Source: Pseudomonadota bacterium (GTDB taxonomy: Bacteria > Pseudomonadota > Alphaproteobacteria > Rhizobiales > Methylopilaceae). Taken from it: a stretch of 11,503 bases of DNA. Where the stretch lies: assembly GCA_023389135.1 (NCBI GenBank), contig JAEWEX010000438.1:1-11503 (forward strand). The letters run 5' to 3'. Under the pieces are notes generated by a model, which saw nothing but the letters and a program-made list of their open reading frames with translations, was not told the DNA's origin and searched no databases. Shown here one piece after another: positions 1-5,323 of this stretch; positions within the stretch are counted from its first letter, which is position 1; every line of letters starts with the position of its first letter. The translations under genes and the position numbers were made by a program.

Positions 1-85
1 ACGCCGAAGCCTCCGCCCCAGCCCGCCTGAAGCAGTCCGCCTCCCAACCAGCCTCGCCCCATCGACCGACGCCAGCACAAAAGAA
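1..85. other. Left-edge stretch without an assignable gene
   Basis: No gene can be identified here. Plus-strand frame 1 reads a short Pro-rich tail (TPKPPPQPA) and stops at 28-30. This could be the C-terminus of a gene entering from the left, and a plus-oriented terminator at 126-152 fits such a gene. Nine residues are too few for a family call, and frame 3 also stays open across the stretch, so the coding claim is weak. Confidence 0.2.
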
Positions 86-112
86 AACCCCGCCGGGAAA
101 TCCGACGGGGTT
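79..112 (-). terminator. Rho-independent terminator of rcdA
   Basis: An inverted repeat pairs AACCCCG (86-92) with CGGGGTT (106-112). A further 3-bp pairing inside it (94-96 with 102-104) follows one mismatch. On the minus strand the hairpin is followed by TTTTCTTTT (87 down to 79). This is the right order for terminating leftward transcripts, and rcdA ends about 60 bp upstream of it. Confidence 0.7.
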
Positions 113-125
113 CGTCAGCAGTCTG

Positions 126-152
126 AAGCCCCGGTCCTGCCGGGGCTTTTTT
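126..152 (+). terminator. Rho-independent terminator for a rightward gene left of the window
   Basis: A perfect 9-bp stem, AAGCCCCGG (126-134) with CCGGGGCTT (140-148), has a 5-nt loop. With the two Ts closing the stem it ends in a run of six Ts (147-152) on the plus strand. It would stop transcripts entering from the left before they run antisense into rcdA. Together with the minus-oriented hairpin at 79-112 it forms an opposed terminator pair between convergent units. Confidence 0.75.
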
Positions 153-172
153 GTGGTCCGGACGCCGTCTGT

Positions 173-703
173 TCAGAGCGATCGTGCGCCGAAGGCGGTG
201 CGGATCAGGGCCAGTTGGTCCTCGACCGGCCGCTCGCCCGCGGCGGGCTCGCCGCCTTCGCCGGAGAGCTGGCGCTCGATCAGCGCGACCCGCGCATGCA
301 GCCGCCCGACCTTCTCCACCAGATCGCGCAGGCGCACCGGCAGCTCCGAATAGATTTCCGGCGGCGTCGCGCGGCCGGGCTGGGCGAGTTTGACCTTGGC
401 GCGCTCCTCGCGGGCCTGCTGGTCGCTCATCTCCCCTTCGTTGGCCGCGCGCTGGATCAGCAGCCAGGAGGCGAGCTGCATGAGCCGTGTCGTCAGGCGC
501 ATGCTCTCGGTCGCGTAGGCGAGCGCCGGCCCGCGCGTCAGCGACCGGGACTCCGCGCGGCCGTCGCCGTCCAGATAGGCGGCGGTCTCCTCGACCAGGC
601 CCATGCCCTCGCGGAACAGCGTGCGAAAAGCCTCCGATCCCATCAGCTTCTCGCCGAACGGCACCGCCGCCGGCGCGGGTAGGGGATCGATGCTTCGGGT
701 CAT
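173..703 (-). CDS. rcdA: RcdA-type DUF1465 protein (CtrA degradation adaptor family)
   Basis: A 176-residue protein of the alphaproteobacterial DUF1465 family. Its founding member is Caulobacter RcdA, an adaptor that with CpdR and PopA helps deliver the cell-cycle regulator CtrA to the ClpXP protease. The family signature lies at residues 66-93, where a helix containing MRLTTRLMQLASWLL is followed by IQRAANEGEMS. A second predicted helical stretch (118-147) suits a small helix-bundle adaptor. No signal peptide or membrane segment is visible, so it should be cytoplasmic. The frame stays open upstream to 829, but the added 42 residues are Arg/Pro/Ser-rich and cover the likely promoter. The ATG at 703 has a GAGCGAGG-like ribosome site and begins family-like sequence. 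It appears monocistronic, with a terminator between it and the DUF1192 gene upstream and its own terminator at 79-112. The family call is firm; the exact CtrA-proteolysis role is inherited from Caulobacter and not shown here. Confidence 0.85.
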   Translation of the reverse strand: MTRSIDPLPAPAAVPFGEKLMGSEAFRTLFREGMGLVEETAAYLDGDGRAESRSLTRGPALAYATESMRLTTRLMQLASWLLIQRAANEGEMSDQQAREERAKVKLAQPGRATPPEIYSELPVRLRDLVEKVGRLHARVALIERQLSGEGGEPAAGERPVEDQLALIRTAFGARSL

Positions 704-786
704 GAACTGCGCCTCGCTCGGTCGGGAGCCCTGAACTAGCCGACGCGAACATGGCGCGCGAGCGGCCGGCCCCGTCGACGGCCGCG

Positions 787-837
787 ATTGTGACCGCGAT
801 CCCCGGATCGGCAAGCGCTTCGTGAACAAAAGGTTAA
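787..837 (-). promoter_or_regulatory. Candidate rcdA promoter with CtrA-like box
   Basis: On the minus strand, TTGCCG (814-809) and CACAAT (792-787) are 16 bp apart, a reasonable -35/-10 pair that would give a leader of about 77 nt before the ATG at 703. Just upstream lies TTAA-N7-TTCA (837-823), one mismatch from the CtrA consensus TTAA-N7-TTAA. rcdA belongs to the CtrA circuit in Caulobacter, so a CtrA site here is plausible. Both elements are read by eye only. Confidence 0.35.
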
Positions 838-879
838 GACGCGCTCTCCTGCCAGGCGGGCGGCAGGCGGAGCGGCACC

Positions 880-906
880 AAAAAAGAGCCGCCGGTGAGG
901 CGGCTC
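880..906 (-). terminator. Strong rho-independent terminator, minus strand
   Basis: An 8-bp perfect stem, GAGCCGCC (886-893) with GGCGGCTC (899-906), has a 5-nt loop. On the minus strand it runs into six Ts (885-880). It separates the DUF1192 transcript, or an independent short transcript, from rcdA. It implies that rcdA needs its own promoter between 704 and 880. Confidence 0.85.
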
Positions 907-975
907 AAGGTGTGATGACAGGGAGGCGTCAAACAGAGTGGACAGGAGCCACTCGAAATCCAGAAGCCTGGACGA
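880..975 (-). ncRNA. Candidate small RNA or structured 3' UTR
   Basis: Downstream of the DUF1192 stop, the minus strand carries three successive hairpins. They are TCCAG/CTGGA (959-963 with 968-972), GAGTGG/CCACTC (936-941 with 949-954), and the terminator stem at 886-906 ending in U6. I found no ATG-led reading frame and no good ribosome site in the stretch. A promoter-like arrangement precedes it at 982-1012, so an independent RNA of about 95 nt is possible. The simpler alternative is that this is the structured 3' end of the DUF1192 mRNA. I do not recognise it as any known RNA family. Confidence 0.25.
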
Positions 976-981
976 CCCGAG

Positions 982-1012
982 TAATAACCGGGAAAGCCTA
1001 ACGAACCGTTAA
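982..1012 (-). promoter_or_regulatory. CtrA-box-like element with a -10-like hexamer
   Basis: On the minus strand, TTAACGGTTCGTTAG (1012-998) fits TTAA-N7-TTAA with one mismatch in the last base. Ten bases further on lies TTATTA (987-982), a weak -10. This places the box over the expected -35 region, the usual layout of CtrA-activated promoters in Caulobacter, which often lack a good -35. No DUF1192 or rcdA start is close downstream; the transcript would run into the terminator at 880-906. Confidence 0.3.
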
Positions 1013-1017
1013 CGGTT
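1004..1017. repeat. Perfect 14-bp palindrome
   Basis: AACCGTTAACGGTT is fully self-complementary with no spacer. It lies 27 bp downstream of the DUF1192 stop and overlaps the CtrA-like box. It may be a protein-binding site, or a short hairpin when transcribed. It stands out as A+T-richer than its surroundings. Confidence 0.6.
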
Positions 1018-1044
1018 GCGGACGGACGCCATTGCTTCGGCCGG

Positions 1045-1239
1045 CTACCGGAACACGCTTTCGGCTGCGGCGCGCGAAGCGTCCTTGGCGGTCATGACCT
1101 GTCGGGTGCGGGCGATCTCCGCCTCCAGCGTGGCGATGCGCTGCGCCAGCTCGTCCAGCGACCACAGCGACAGGTCCTGCCCGACCCGCACCTCCGCAAG
1201 GTTGGGACGGGGCGCGGCCTCGTCGGCGAAGATCGACAT
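1045..1239 (-). CDS. DUF1192 family protein
   Basis: A 64-residue protein of the DUF1192 family, found widely in Alphaproteobacteria and without an established function. The conserved core is in the middle: QDLSLWSLDELAQRIATLE (residues 21-39), followed by a helix, EAEIARTRQVMTAK. The pattern of leucines and charges suggests one amphipathic, possibly coiled-coil helix. There is no signal peptide or membrane segment. The ATG at 1239 has a GGAGG site 9 nt upstream. The frame remains open far upstream, antisense to the oxidoreductase gene, but that part is low-complexity shadow sequence. The gene is divergent from the quinone oxidoreductase. I recall DUF1192, a PIG3-type oxidoreductase and DUF1465 as neighbours in several alphaproteobacterial genomes; that synteny is from memory. 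Confidence 0.8.
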   Translation of the reverse strand: MSIFADEAAPRPNLAEVRVGQDLSLWSLDELAQRIATLEAEIARTRQVMTAKDASRAAAESVFR

Positions 1240-1302
1240 GGGGCGTATCCTCCGGCGGCATCGTGTCGTCTGGCCCGCGCATTCTGGACCAGCCGGCAGC
1301 GG

Positions 1303-1331
1303 TTGGAAATCCGCCGGCGCTTCCCTAAAAG
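1303..1331 (+). promoter_or_regulatory. Candidate promoter of the quinone oxidoreductase gene
   Basis: TTGGAA (1303-1308) and TAAAAG (1326-1331) are 17 bp apart, each matching 4 of 6 consensus bases. Transcription would begin near 1338, about 22 nt before the ATG at 1360. On the other strand TTCCAA (1308-1303) and CAGAAT (1286-1281), 16 bp apart, could serve the DUF1192 gene and would share the same -35 bases. Both are weak, eye-read matches. Confidence 0.3.
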
Positions 1332-1359
1332 TCGTGGCGACGCATGGAGGAGCCTGCCG

Positions 1360-2355
1360 ATGTCCCTGCCTGAAACCATGACCGCCATCGAGATCACCGA
1401 GCCGGGAGGCCCCGAGGTGCTGAAGCCGGTGACGCGGCCGGTGCCGCAGCCGCGCCCGGGCGAGGTGCTGATCCGCATCGCGGCCGCAGGCGTCAACCGG
1501 CCGGATGCGATGCAGCGCAAGGGCGTCTATCCGCCTCCCCCGGGCGCACCCGACATTCCGGGACTTGAGGCGGCGGGAGATGTCGTCGCGCTGGGCGAGG
1601 GCGTCACGCGCTGGAAGCTGGGCGACCGTGTGACGGCGCTGCTGGCCGGCGGCGGCTACGCGCACTATGCGACCGCCCCCGAAGGCAACGCGCTTCCCGT
1701 CCCCGCCGGCCTGTCCATGGAGGAGGCCGCCGCGCTGCCCGAGACCGCCATGACCGTGTGGCACAACGTGTTCGAGCGCGGCCGGCTGGCCCAGGGCGAG
1801 ACCCTGCTCGTCCATGGCGGCTCCAGCGGCATCGGCACCACGGCGATCCAGCTCGCGGTCGCCCATGGCGCCACGGTCATCACCACCGTGGGCAGCGACG
1901 ACAAGGCCGCCGCGGTGACGGCGCTCGGCGCCGCCCACGCCATCAACTACCGCACCGCGGATTTCGAGGAGGCCGTGAAGCAGGTCACCGGCGGCCGCGG
2001 CGCCGACGTGATCCTGGACATGGTGGGCGGCGACTACACCGCCAGGAACATCGCCTGCGCGGCCGAGGACGGCCGCATCGTCCAGATCGCGTTCCTGCGG
2101 GGCTCCAAGGGCGAGCTGAACCTCAACCCCGTCATGCGCAAGCGCCTGACCCTGACCGGATCGACCCTGAGGCCGAGGCCCGACGCCTTCAAGGCGGCGC
2201 TCGCCCGCGCGGTCGAGGCGAACATGTGGCCCCTGATCGCGGCCGGCCGCTTCCGGCCCGTGATGGACCGCATCTACCCGCTGGCCGAGGCGGCGGCGGC
2301 GCATGCCCGGCTGGAGACGAGCGCGCATGTCGGCAAGATCGTGCTGAAGATCTGA
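1360..2355 (+). CDS. NAD(P)H-quinone oxidoreductase, PIG3 family
   Basis: A 331-residue zinc-free medium-chain dehydrogenase/reductase of the PIG3-type quinone oxidoreductase group, which reduces quinones with NADPH in the cytoplasm. The N-terminal GroES-like domain carries GVNRPDAMQRKGVYPPPPG (residues 44-62), typical of the PIG3 group, and lacks the cysteine cluster of zinc-binding relatives. The Rossmann domain carries HGGSSGIGTTAIQLA (152-166) for cofactor binding, then GSDDK (178-182), where the Ser and Lys suit an NADPH 2'-phosphate. Family length is about 325-335 residues, so it is complete. The start at 1360 is chosen because a GGAGGAG site lies just upstream. An internal ATG at 1378 has no such site, and the upstream ATG at 1303 adds non-family sequence overlapping the likely promoter. 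The substrate is not defined by the sequence. It stands between divergent DUF1192 and co-directional trcR. Confidence 0.9.
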   Translation: MSLPETMTAIEITEPGGPEVLKPVTRPVPQPRPGEVLIRIAAAGVNRPDAMQRKGVYPPPPGAPDIPGLEAAGDVVALGEGVTRWKLGDRVTALLAGGGYAHYATAPEGNALPVPAGLSMEEAAALPETAMTVWHNVFERGRLAQGETLLVHGGSSGIGTTAIQLAVAHGATVITTVGSDDKAAAVTALGAAHAINYRTADFEEAVKQVTGGRGADVILDMVGGDYTARNIACAAEDGRIVQIAFLRGSKGELNLNPVMRKRLTLTGSTLRPRPDAFKAALARAVEANMWPLIAAGRFRPVMDRIYPLAEAAAAHARLETSAHVGKIVLKI

Positions 2356-2403
2356 GCCGGGAGAAGCCGCCGGCACGTCCCTTTCCACAGATGCCCGCCC
2401 AGC

Positions 2404-2433
2404 GCCAGCGGGTTCGGCGCCGCTGGCCGATTT
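2404..2433 (+). terminator. Weak terminator candidate after the oxidoreductase gene
   Basis: An 8-bp stem, GCCAGCGG (2404-2411) with CCGCTGGC (2420-2427), has an 8-nt loop. Only a short ATTT tract follows on the plus strand. It lies 49 bp beyond the oxidoreductase stop and upstream of the trcR promoter candidate, so it could partly insulate the two genes. Confidence 0.35.
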
Positions 2434-2457
2434 CCCCTCAGGGCCGCCGTCTCCCGT

Positions 2458-2486
2458 TTGCCTCCAGCTCCCGGAGGCTCTATATG
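2458..2486 (+). promoter_or_regulatory. Candidate trcR promoter with inverted repeat in the spacer
   Basis: TTGCCT (2458-2463) and TATATG (2481-2486) are 17 bp apart. Transcription would begin near 2492 and give a leader of about 70 nt before the trcR ATG at 2562. A perfect inverted repeat, GCCTCC (2460-2465) with GGAGGC (2473-2478), fills the spacer and overlaps the -35. It could be an operator for a repressor. The same GGAGG could alternatively act as a ribosome site for a nine-codon frame at 2484-2513. Confidence 0.4.
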
Positions 2487-2561
2487 GAAGGCATTCCCGT
2501 CATCGTCGGTTGAGACGAGGCTTCGCCCGCAGGGGCGGCCGGAGCCGAAAAGGAGATTCGC

Positions 2562-3281
2562 ATGTCGAACGCACCGCTGATGCCCAAGGCCACCGCGGTC
2601 TGGCTCGTCGACAACACCTCGCTGACCTTCGGCCAGATCGCCGACTTCTGTAAGCTCCACGAGCTCGAGGTGAAGGCGATCGCGGACGGCGACGCGGCGC
2701 AGGGCATCCGTGGCATCGACCCGGTGTCCCGCGGCCAGCTCACCCGCGAGGAAATCGCCCGTGCCGAGGGCAACCCCGACTACCGCATGAAGCTGCTGGA
2801 ATCCAAGGTCCGCCTTCCCGAGGTGAAGAAGCGCAAGGGTCCGCGCTACACCCCGGTGTCGAAGCGCCAGGACCGTCCCAACGCCATCCTGTGGCTGGTG
2901 CGCAACCATCCGGAGCTGAAGGACGCGCAGATCATGCGCCTCGTCGGCACCACCAAGACCACCATCGCCGCCATCCGCGAGCGCACCCACTGGAATGCGT
3001 CCAACCTCCAGCCCATGGACCCGGTGACGCTGGGCCTGTGCTCCCAGATCGACCTGGACTTCGAGGTCGGCCGCGCCGCCAAGGACCGACCCGCGACCGT
3101 CGAGGACAGCGGCCAGACGCTGCTGCCGGCGGAACTCACCACCGCCGCGGAAGCCGAGGCCCCGGCGACCGAGGAGCGCGACGTCCGCCGCCAGGCCGAC
3201 GAGATCGACGTCAACGCCGTGTTCGCCAAGCTGAAGGAGCTGAAGCTCCCCGACGCGGACGGCGGCGGCGAGAAGGAGTGA
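2562..3281 (+). CDS. trcR: TrcR-type DUF1013 cell-cycle transcriptional regulator
   Basis: A 239-residue DUF1013 protein, an alphaproteobacterial family whose Caulobacter member TrcR associates with RNA polymerase and affects cell-cycle genes. The N-terminus is strongly conserved: KATAVWLVDNTSLTFGQIA (residues 9-27), then FCKLHELEVKAIADG (29-43) and QGIRGIDPVSRGQLT (47-61). The middle contains a helix-turn-helix-like stretch, NAILWLVRNHPELKDAQIM then RLVGTTKTTIAAIRERTHW (107-144). The tail (175-210) is Ala/Glu-rich and variable, and ends in a conserved-looking DEIDVNAVFAKLKEL helix (213-227). It has no membrane segment. The start has a strong AAGGAG site 8 nt upstream. It is preceded by a promoter candidate at 2458-2486 and is convergent with the acyl-CoA synthetase gene. 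The family call is firm; the regulon in this organism cannot be read from the sequence. Confidence 0.9.
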   Translation: MSNAPLMPKATAVWLVDNTSLTFGQIADFCKLHELEVKAIADGDAAQGIRGIDPVSRGQLTREEIARAEGNPDYRMKLLESKVRLPEVKKRKGPRYTPVSKRQDRPNAILWLVRNHPELKDAQIMRLVGTTKTTIAAIRERTHWNASNLQPMDPVTLGLCSQIDLDFEVGRAAKDRPATVEDSGQTLLPAELTTAAEAEAPATEERDVRRQADEIDVNAVFAKLKELKLPDADGGGEKE

Positions 3282-3283
3282 GG

Positions 3284-3299
3284 GGCGCGCGGCCGCGCC
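3284..3299. terminator. GC-rich hairpin between convergent genes
   Basis: GGCGCG (3284-3289) pairs with CGCGCC (3294-3299) around a CGGC loop, filling the 21-bp gap between the trcR stop and the acyl-CoA synthetase stop. There is no T-run on either strand, so it is at most a weak bidirectional terminator or 3'-end stabiliser. Confidence 0.3.
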
Positions 3300-3302
3300 G
3301 CC

Positions 3303-5213
3303 CTATCCCGCGCCCACGCCCCGGGCCCTGAGCGCGCCGCCGATCTCCTCCAGAATGGCCGGATCGTCGATGGTGGCCGGCATGGTCCAGGCCTCGCCGT
3401 CGGCGATCTTCTGCATGGTGCCGCGCAGGATCTTGCCGGACCGGGTCTTGGGCAGCCGCTGCACGGTGACGGCGAGCTTGAAGGCGGCCACGGGCCCGAT
3501 GCGGTCGCGCACCAGCGCCACGATCTCGCGCTCGATCTCCCCCGTCGGCCGCTCGACGCCGGCCTTCAGCACCACGAAGCCGCACGGCACCTGCCCCTTC
3601 AGGCTGTCGGCGATGCCGATCACCGCGCATTCCGCCACGTCCGGGTGGCCGGAGACCACCTCCTCCATGCCGCCCGTCGAGAGCCGGTGGCCGGCGACGT
3701 TGATGATGTCGTCGGTGCGCGCCATCACATAGGCGTAGCCGTCCGCGTCGATGAAGCCTGCGTCGGACGTGGTGTAGTAGCCGGGAAAGGCCGAGAGATA
3801 GGCGTCGCGGAAGCGCGCGTCATTGTTCCAGAGCGTCGGCAGCGCGCCGGGCGGCAGCGGCAGGCGGATGGCGAGCGTCCCCATCTCCCCGACCGGAACG
3901 GGCTTGCCGGCCTCGTCCAGCACCTGGAGGTCGTAGCCCGGCATGGGCACCGACGGCGAGCCGTACTTCACGGGAAGCTGGCCGAGCCCCACCGGGTTGG
4001 CGCAGATGGTCCAGCCGGTCTCGGTCTGCCACCAGTGGTCGATCACCGGCACCCGGAGGAGTTTCTCGGCCCACTGGATCGTGTCGGGGTCGGCCCGTTC
4101 GCCGGCCAGGAACAGCGTGCGGAAATGCGAGAGGTCGTACCTTGCGAGATGCTCGCCCCGGGGATCCTCCTTCTTGATGGCGCGGAATGCGGTGGGCGCG
4201 GTGAACATCGCCACCACCCGGTGGTCCCGGATCACCCGCCAGAACGCGCCGGCGTCGGGGGTGCCGACCGGCTTGCCCTCATAGAGGATCGAGGTGCAGC
4301 CGGCGAACAGCGGCGCGTAAACGATGTAGGAATGGCCCACCACCCAGCCGACATCGGAGGCCGCCCAGAACGTCTCGCCGGGATCGATCCCGTAGACCGC
4401 CTTCATGGACCAGTGCAGCGCGACAAGATGGCCGCCGGTGTCGCGCACCACCCCCTTGGGCACGCCCGTGGTGCCGGACGTGTAGAGAACATAGCATGGG
4501 TCCGTCGCCGCGACCGGCACGCAGGGCGCGGCCTTGCCGGCGGCCAGCGCGGCCTCCCTCAGCGCCGCCCAGTCGTGGTCGCGGCCGGCGACCATGGCCG
4601 CCTCGCATTGCGGACGCTGCAGCATCAGCACCCCGTCCGGCTTGTGGGCCGCAAGAGCGATCGCACCGTCAAGCAGCGGCTTGTACGGCACGGTGCGCAC
4701 CCCCTCGATGCCGCAGGACGCAGCGAGGATCAGCTTCGGCCGGGCGTCGTCGATGCGGGTAGCCAGTTCCTTCGCCGCGAAGCCGCCGAACACCACGGAG
4801 TGCACCGCGCCGATCCGCGCACAGGCGAGCATGGCGATGGCCGCCTCCATCACCATGGGCATGTAGACGATGACGCGGTCGCCCTTGGCCACGCCGAAAT
4901 CCTGCAGAATGGCGCCGAGCGCCTCGGTCTCGCGCTTCAGCTCCGCATAGGTCATGCGGCGCACCGAGCCGGTGACGGGGCTGTCATGGATGATGGCGAC
5001 CTGATCGCCGCGCCCCGCGGCGACATGGCGGTCCACCGCGTTCAGGCAGGTGTTGGTCTCCGCGCCCACGAACCAGCGGCCATAGGCCCCCTGGGACGGG
5101 TCGAACACCTTGTCCCACGGCCTCGACCAGTCGATCGCCTCGGCCGCCTGGGCCCAGAACGCCTCCGGATCGCGGCGCCAGGCGTCGTAGGTTTCGGCAT
5201 AGCGGCTGGTCAT
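3303..5213 (-). CDS. prpE: Short-chain acyl-CoA synthetase, PrpE/ACSS3-like
   Basis: A 636-residue AMP-forming acyl-CoA synthetase that adenylates a short carboxylic acid and transfers it to CoA in the cytoplasm. Motifs in order: the ACS-type N-terminus with WFVGAETNTCLNAVDRH (residues 47-63), the phosphate loop YTSGTTGVPKGVVRDTGGH (244-262), HWWQTETGW (393-401), YYTTSDAG (479-486), DDIINVAGHRLSTGGMEE (501-518), and RSGKILRGTM (591-600) with the catalytic, acetylatable Lys594. VVRDTGGH and the Trp after QTETG point to propionyl-CoA synthetase/ACSS3 rather than acetyl-CoA synthetase (usually VLHTTGGY and QTETGG). The ATG at 5213 has GGGAG 6 nt upstream. The frame is open to 6251, but that part is antiparallel-frame shadow of the next gene. 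It lies 110 bp downstream of the HpaB/AbfD-family gene on the same strand and may be co-transcribed, so its true substrate could be that pathway's acid rather than propionate. Confidence 0.88.
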   Translation of the reverse strand: MTSRYAETYDAWRRDPEAFWAQAAEAIDWSRPWDKVFDPSQGAYGRWFVGAETNTCLNAVDRHVAAGRGDQVAIIHDSPVTGSVRRMTYAELKRETEALGAILQDFGVAKGDRVIVYMPMVMEAAIAMLACARIGAVHSVVFGGFAAKELATRIDDARPKLILAASCGIEGVRTVPYKPLLDGAIALAAHKPDGVLMLQRPQCEAAMVAGRDHDWAALREAALAAGKAAPCVPVAATDPCYVLYTSGTTGVPKGVVRDTGGHLVALHWSMKAVYGIDPGETFWAASDVGWVVGHSYIVYAPLFAGCTSILYEGKPVGTPDAGAFWRVIRDHRVVAMFTAPTAFRAIKKEDPRGEHLARYDLSHFRTLFLAGERADPDTIQWAEKLLRVPVIDHWWQTETGWTICANPVGLGQLPVKYGSPSVPMPGYDLQVLDEAGKPVPVGEMGTLAIRLPLPPGALPTLWNNDARFRDAYLSAFPGYYTTSDAGFIDADGYAYVMARTDDIINVAGHRLSTGGMEEVVSGHPDVAECAVIGIADSLKGQVPCGFVVLKAGVERPTGEIEREIVALVRDRIGPVAAFKLAVTVQRLPKTRSGKILRGTMQKIADGEAWTMPATIDDPAILEEIGGALRARGVGAG

Positions 5214-5255
5214 GGCGGTCTCCCGTGGCCCGGCCTTGTGGCGGCCGGCCGCGGG

Positions 5256-5283
5256 ATTGTCGGCGTGCCGCGGCGGATTGCAA
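5256..5283 (-). promoter_or_regulatory. Possible internal promoter before the acyl-CoA synthetase gene
   Basis: On the minus strand, TTGCAA (5283-5278) and GACAAT (5261-5256) are 16 bp apart, each matching 4 of 6 consensus bases. The leader to the ATG at 5213 would be about 35 nt. This would let the synthetase be made independently of the upstream gene. Confidence 0.3.
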
Positions 5284-5302
5284 GGCCGCAGGGATCGGCC
5301 TT
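5282..5302 (-). other. Hairpin in the 110-bp gap between two co-directional genes
   Basis: AAGGCCG (5282-5288) pairs with CGGCCTT (5296-5302) around a 7-nt loop, 21 nt beyond the upstream gene's stop. No T-run follows on the minus strand, so it is not a standard terminator. It could be an mRNA-stabilising or processing hairpin that gives the two genes different expression. Confidence 0.3.
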
Positions 5303-5323
5303 TGGGCGAGACGCCGGGCCGGA

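Noticed and set aside
704..829. A 42-residue N-terminal extension of RcdA
   Set aside because: It is Arg/Ser/Pro-rich, lies over the likely promoter and CtrA-like box, and is outside the family core.
1240..2388. A 447-residue version of the DUF1192 protein
   Set aside because: All but the last 64 residues are antisense to the quinone oxidoreductase and resemble no family. The ATG at 1239 has GGAGG and begins the family sequence.
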